Assembly: GCF_000011225.1 (NCBI RefSeq)
Contig: NC_004432.1
Coordinates: forward strand, 310,001-374,000
DNA from: Malacoplasma penetrans HF-2
Lineage (GTDB): Bacteria; Bacillota_I; Bacilli_A; Mycoplasmatales; Mycoplasmoidaceae
Direction: 5' to 3'
DNA length: 64,000 nucleotides
Shown: in pieces, positions 59,094 to 64,000 of the stretch
Layout of the letters: each line of letters begins with the position of its first letter
How positions within the stretch are numbered: the first letter of the stretch is position 1
Notes under the pieces: generated by a model
The model's input: only the letters and a program-made list of their open reading frames with translations
Told to the model about the DNA's origin: nothing
The model's database searches: none
Program-made: the position numbers and the translations under genes

Positions 59094-59208
59094 ATAAATT
59101 TATTGTTTTTCCACTAGTATTTATTTTAATTAATTATTTTAAATGTAAAAATTTTTTATTCTCATTGATAATTAATATATTAAATTTTTCTTTTTTATAG
59201 GTTTTAAG

Positions 59209-61023
59209 ATGAATTATAAATATGACTGAGATTTATCAAGTTTGTTAGAAAATAAAAATTTAGATGAAGTATTTAATAACTGAGTTAATTTAAATAATGA
59301 ACTTATAAAAATGTATGACAATGGGACATGTTATTCAAATTTAAATAAATTAAAAAAATATTTATTTTTTAAACTTGATATGGTTCCTATTGAAAATAAA
59401 TTATATAACTATGTGTCTAATAAACTTAATGAAGACTTAGCAAATAAAGAAATGATAAATTGAAACCAAAAACTTTCTAGTAAAATATCTGAATTTCAGT
59501 TAAGTTTTGCTAATGAAATAAATATCATTTTAGATAATAAAGAATTAATAAAATCTTTTATTGAAAATGATTCTGAAATAAAAAAATTTGAAAGATTTTT
59601 TGATTTAATTTTTAAGGAAGAAAATCATAAATTATCAAATGAAGAAGAAAAGTTACTAGTTAAACTTTCATCTTGTTTTTCTCATGATTCAATGTTTTCA
59701 ACACTTGTAGATTCTGAAATTAAACTAATTCCTGCACTTAACTCAAAAGGTAAAAATATTCAGTTTAAATCAATTAGTGAAATTGATTTTATTTTAGAAA
59801 CTAGTAAAGATAGAGTTTTAAGAAAAAATGCATACAACTCTATTAATAAAAGTTTTATTAATTTTGAAAATACTTTAGCTACAGCCTTATATCAAAATTT
59901 TTTAACATTAAATCAAATAGCTAAAATTTATAATCATAAAGATTATTTAGCACAAGTTTGTTTTGAAGATGAAGTAGAAGTTGATTTTATTGATCATGTA
60001 TATAATGAAGTTTCTAAATACCAAAAGAATTATCAAGACTTTTCTAAAATAGAAAATAAATATAGAAAACAAAAAATGAATTTAAGTAAGCTTGAACCAT
60101 GAGACAAAGCTTTTGATATTTATAAAACTAATAAAAATAATTTAACAATTGAAGAAGCAAAAGAAATTGTTAGTGAATCTTTTAAAGTTTTCTCTGATGA
60201 ATATCAATCAGTTGCCAAAAAATCATTTAATGAGAATTGAATATCATGATTACCAAAAGAAAACAAAACTAGTGGTGCTTACTCAGTTAGTAATACAAAA
60301 GGTTTAAACAAATATTATGTCTTATTGAATTTTGATAAAACTTTTTCAAGTGTTTATACAGTTGCTCATGAATTAGGACATGCAATTTGTTCATATTACA
60401 CAAACAAAAATCAAGACATTTATTTTGAAAGTGAAATTTTTGATGCTGAAATACCCTCTGTTACAAATGAAGTTATTTTATCTTTGTTTTTGTTAAATAA
60501 GTATTCAAACAATAAAGAATTTAAACTTAAAATTTACAATGATTTGATTACTAATTTTTTTAGTACAACTATCAGACAAATAATGTTTAGTTATACTGAA
60601 AGAGAGATAATAAATTTCATAAATGAAAACAAACCTGTTGGAGCAAATGAGATTAAAGAAATTTATGCACACACTCATAAAAAATTCCTAGGGTATTCAG
60701 ATAAAGATGTTAAAAGGTTATTATCTAAAAATGGTGAAAGTCTATCTATCATTTTTAGAATTGAACATTTTTATGATGGAATTTTTTATGTATATAAATA
60801 CTCAATTGGAATGGTAGTTGGTATTTTAAGTGCTATAAAAATTATCAATAATGATAAAGACTTTTTATCTAAATACTATTCTTTTTTATCAGCAGGTACT
60901 TCACTAAGTCCATTAGATAAAATTAAATTATTAGACATTGATCTAACAACGTCTAAACCATGAGAAGATGTAAATAAAATTGTGGAAAAATGAATAAAAG
61001 AATATAAAGAATTAATAAAATAA
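59209..61023 (+). CDS. pepF: oligoendopeptidase F (M3B metallopeptidase), 604 aa
   Basis: A cytosolic zinc peptidase for short peptides. The motif TVAHELGHAICSYY (about residues 383-396) provides the HExxH zinc ligands, followed by FESEIFDAEIPSVTNE with the third ligand Glu and the downstream HFYDGIFYVYKYSIGM block with the His/Tyr pair. The 604 aa length fits M3B. The N-terminal segment MNYKYDWDLSSLLEN is the usual opening. It carries many TGA Trp codons. The next gene starts 1 base after the stop. Confidence 0.93.
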
Positions 61024-61024
61024 T

Positions 61025-61807
61025 ATGCATTACAAATATCAAGACAGAATTTTTACAAGAAAACTTGAAGATAAAGAACTTGAAAAATATTTAGAATACA
61101 AAAATAAATTATTGACTAATGATTTTAATATTGATGTTTTTTACATTACTCAAAATAAATTAATTGAATATTTTGAGTTGAAAGAACATAAGTTTTTTAT
61201 GATTTATTGTCTTGAAAAAATAAAAAAATGAATTTATTTTAATGAAGCATATACAGAAGAATATATTAATAAATTACAAAAAATTCTTCATAACTTCAGA
61301 TTAACTAATAAATTAAATTCATATGAAACTGAATACATTAATCATGTTAAAGCTGTAGTTTTTAATAAAAAAAGAAATCTGAAACAATTAGTTACAGATT
61401 TCCAATTAATTAATAAAAAAGAAATAGTTTGTTTTAATTTCAGTGATTCATCAATTTTAAAAAAAGATGAGAATAATAACTATTATAAAAAGATAAATAA
61501 ATGTGAAATTTATATTTCAAATTCAAGAATTATTATTAATCATCCTTCTTATATTTATTCAATTCATTTTAAATACATTTTTAACTACAGATTAGAAGAT
61601 GATTTATTTAGATTAGATATTTATAATGAACATGAAAATGATTCTATGACTCATTTGTATTTTGATAGCAATGACAATTATGTTTTATATGTTAGTTTTG
61701 AAAGAATATTTAATCAATATACAAAAAACTTAGAACCTTATGTTTTTGAAAAGGGCGTTAATCCAGAAAGTTATAATAAATCAAAAGTTGATTATGAGCA
61801 TGATTAA
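61025..61807 (+). CDS. protein of unknown function coupled to pepF, 260 aa
   Basis: A soluble protein rich in Tyr, Asn and Lys, with no signal or membrane segment. The middle, from about residue 150, has alternating beta-like stretches (CEIYISNSRIIINHPSYIYS and IHFKYIFNYRLEDDLFRLDI) that look like a PH- or GRAM-like barrel; that is a weak guess. Start codon 1 base after the pepF stop means translational coupling. Its stop overlaps the stop of the convergent minus-strand gene. Confidence 0.65.
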
Positions 61808-63792
61808 TTAATTAAATAAACTGGTGATTTTTTAAACTTTTTCTGAATTAATTTATTCTCTTCATTTTCTTCATTGATAAAAATAAAATTAGGGCTGAAC
61901 TTAATTTTTGAAGGGGATAGAATATCATAAATTTTTTTGTTCTCTCCAAATGATTTGTTGATATTAAAGTAAGAAACATTTAGCTCATTATTTAAATCTC
62001 TTAAATTTTTGATAAACAATTCTAGGTCATCAATACTTTCAAGATTACTGAAATCCAAATTAAAAATAAATTTGGATTTGTTAATACTGAAACTATTGAT
62101 TTTTTTAACTAAATTTTTTACTGAAAAACTTCTTTTAGCTAATTCTAAAATTGGATAATTAATGACAATATTGTGGTGATTATATTTTTTCTTATTTTCA
62201 CTAACTAATCTTTCAGAAAGTTTTAATGTTCTTAAAGCAAAGTTTCTTAATATTAATGTTTGATCTTCTTCTGAAGATATCTTGTTATAGATATCTTTAA
62301 AATCATATATTTGTTCATCTATTCAAATCACGCCAGGTATTAAAAAATATTGAGAGATATTTGAATTAATCTTTTTAGCCTTAACTGAATTTATGTTTAT
62401 ATAGCTTTTATCTAAAGTATAGTTTTCTTTTACTTTTTTAAAATCAGTCTTATTACTGTTATCATCTATATCTTTGAAGTTAAAAACTTTAACACTATTT
62501 TTATATTTTTTGCTAACTCAGTGACTTTTTAATTTTTGGTTATATTCAACAAGTTTTTCAAAATCGTTTGAATGCATCCCATAAATTGAAACAAAACAAG
62601 ATGTTTCAAAGTAATATTCTTTATCTTTAAAGATAACAGGTTTACTAGAAAACTCTTTGAACTTTTCTTCTAATAAATTAAAGAAATCATTTCTATCTCT
62701 ATCTGCTAAAAAATTATTTTCATATGACTTTACTAAATTCAATTCATTGGCATTTATTTCATAAAAAAAACCATATTCATTTCACTTGGTTTTGAAAAAG
62801 AACATGTGTTGTATTTTTTTTAAATTCTTTTTAACTTTTTTATTAGTCTTTTCTACTGGTGTATTAAAATCTTTTTTTAAAAAATTTTTCAAATTATCAA
62901 TTAATAGTTTTAATACATCTCTGTTTTCTGTATATACATCATTTGTAAGTTTAAATTCAAAAGTAATAAATAAACCTGTTCTAATTTTGTTATTTCTTAC
63001 ATGGTTATTAAAAGCATTTTTAGAATATCCACTATTTACAAAAATTTCATTGTCATACATGATTGATTCTTTAAGAGTAAATGTGTTGTCTAAAATTCTT
63101 TTTATTAAACTAGATACTGCAACAGAAGCTAAAAAAAGTAATCAATTAACTAATATATTTACAAAGATCACACTTCATTGTGTCATTGATGCACTGATAA
63201 TAAAAAAAGCTGTAAATCTTACAATTGAGAAAAGAATTAAACTTACAATTGGTCAAATTATAAATAATCAATAAATTTTATTTGATTTACTTTTTTTTAA
63301 TTCACTTCTTTTTAAAAAAACATTGCTAATTAAAGCAAAAATATAAGATAAAAAATAAAAAATAATTAGATATATCAGTGATAAAAAAGGAGTTTCATTT
63401 CCTCCGTAAATTAAATATAAAATGTTAGAAATGATAAATGCAGGAATAGTACCTATCATTATTCAGTGGCTTACAAATATACCAACTACTAAAAAAACTA
63501 TTACTTGCATTGAAATCAAATAAAAGTTGGAATTAATAATATTGTTTACATAATAAAACAATGGGATAACAGCAGCTGATAAAGTCATTCCAATTGCTTG
63601 ATAAATAAATATTTGTTTTATATATCCAATGTTTTTAAATGAAAATATTTTTTTAGATATAGTAGTTGATAAAAAGTGTATCAACACTGACATTGCTATA
63701 GAAAAAAGAACTGATAATAAAACAACTAGAAAAAAATCAGATAAATTAGTGAAATCTAAAAAAGGGGTAATAAGGCTTTGTAAATTTATCAT
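61804..63792 (-). CDS. large membrane protein of unknown function, 662 aa
   Basis: The N-terminal ~245 residues contain seven membrane segments (starting FFLVVLLSVLFSIAMSVLI and ending VIFVNILVNWLLFLASVAV). A hydrophilic domain of about 410 residues follows, rich in Lys, Asn and Phe. Several TGA Trp codons join the fragments into one frame of 663 codons. I do not recognise the family; it has no ATP-binding or transporter motif that I can see. It could be a sensor-like or secretion-related protein, but that is unsupported. Confidence 0.6.
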
Positions 63793-64000
63793 ATTTGATT
63801 TAGGTTTAATTAATGATATTCATTTTTATTATTATAAGTATATAGAATAAATTGACAATGATTTAATGATTATCCTTATTTATAAATAAATTATTTAGTT
63901 TGTGGTTTTATTTTGACTTAGCAAAACCGTTTAATAACACATTAAGTAATTACTTTATAACAAACTAATTCATTTATTGCTTTTTATAAGAAAATGAATA
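63793..64000. other. right-end intergenic region
   Basis: AT-rich, with a minus-strand promoter for the gene to the left. No further gene is seen before the window ends. Confidence 0.5.
63831..63858 (-). promoter_or_regulatory. promoter of the large membrane protein
   Basis: Read on the minus strand: TTGTCA (63853-63858), 16 bases, TATAAT (63831-63836), about 38 bases before the start codon. Confidence 0.55.

Noticed and set aside
62786-63274. A 162-aa plus-strand ORF opposite the seven-TM gene
   Set aside because: It is a shadow of the minus-strand gene, which continues in frame on both sides through TGA codons; its composition is that of antisense sequence.

Overview
The window reads as a chromosome segment of an AT-rich mollicute that uses UGA as tryptophan. 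Nearly every long gene runs through in-frame TGA codons at conserved Trp positions, and TAA or TAG ends the genes. Four lipoproteins share the N-terminus MKIKKIKLLKALALTGAFG...VSSC. Together with their inverted-repeat promoter segments they match what is known of the P35 (mpl) lipoproteins of Malacoplasma (Mycoplasma) penetrans. I infer Malacoplasma (M. penetrans / M. iowae clade); the species is not proven.

Left flank (1-8.4 kb): the 3' part of a DUF31-type serine protease, two tandem paralogous membrane proteins of unknown function, ffh (SRP GTPase), and a site-2 (M50) membrane protease gene broken by a +1 change in a run of seven G.

Central accessory array (8.5-48.9 kb): eight intact same-strand paralogs of 1120-1128 aa, called A1-A8 here. 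Each has an uncleaved-looking N-terminal hydrophobic segment, a beta-propeller-like N-terminal half, and a C-terminal half of degenerate repeats resembling the mycoplasma lipoprotein-associated domain. Four P35-like lipoproteins (called L1-L4) sit between them. Three of these (L1, L3, L4) lie behind segments bounded by exact 12-14 bp inverted repeats about 135-145 bp apart. Each pair has its own core sequence, and the upstream copy sits in the loop of the preceding terminator. Promoter-like boxes suggest L1 is ON and L3 and L4 are OFF. L2 keeps only one half-site. Three unrelated units interrupt the array: an AlbA_2-type regulator (minus strand), a GNAT acetyltransferase pair (minus strand), and an AEC transporter plus 2-hydroxyacid dehydrogenase operon (plus strand).

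Right flank (48.9-64 kb): a small membrane protein gene broken by an in-frame TAA, then housekeeping genes. These are glyA and thrS (minus), a divergent DegV-ispD-like cluster (plus), ruvAB, ptsH and a cardiolipin synthase (minus), pepF with an unknown partner (plus), and a large 7-TM protein (minus).

The array is the most striking part. It looks like a surface-variation locus in which one layer (P35 lipoproteins) switches by promoter inversion while a second layer of large paralogs could vary by recombination between copies. The second half of that statement is inference. No recombinase, tRNA, rRNA, CRISPR array or insertion sequence was seen in the window.
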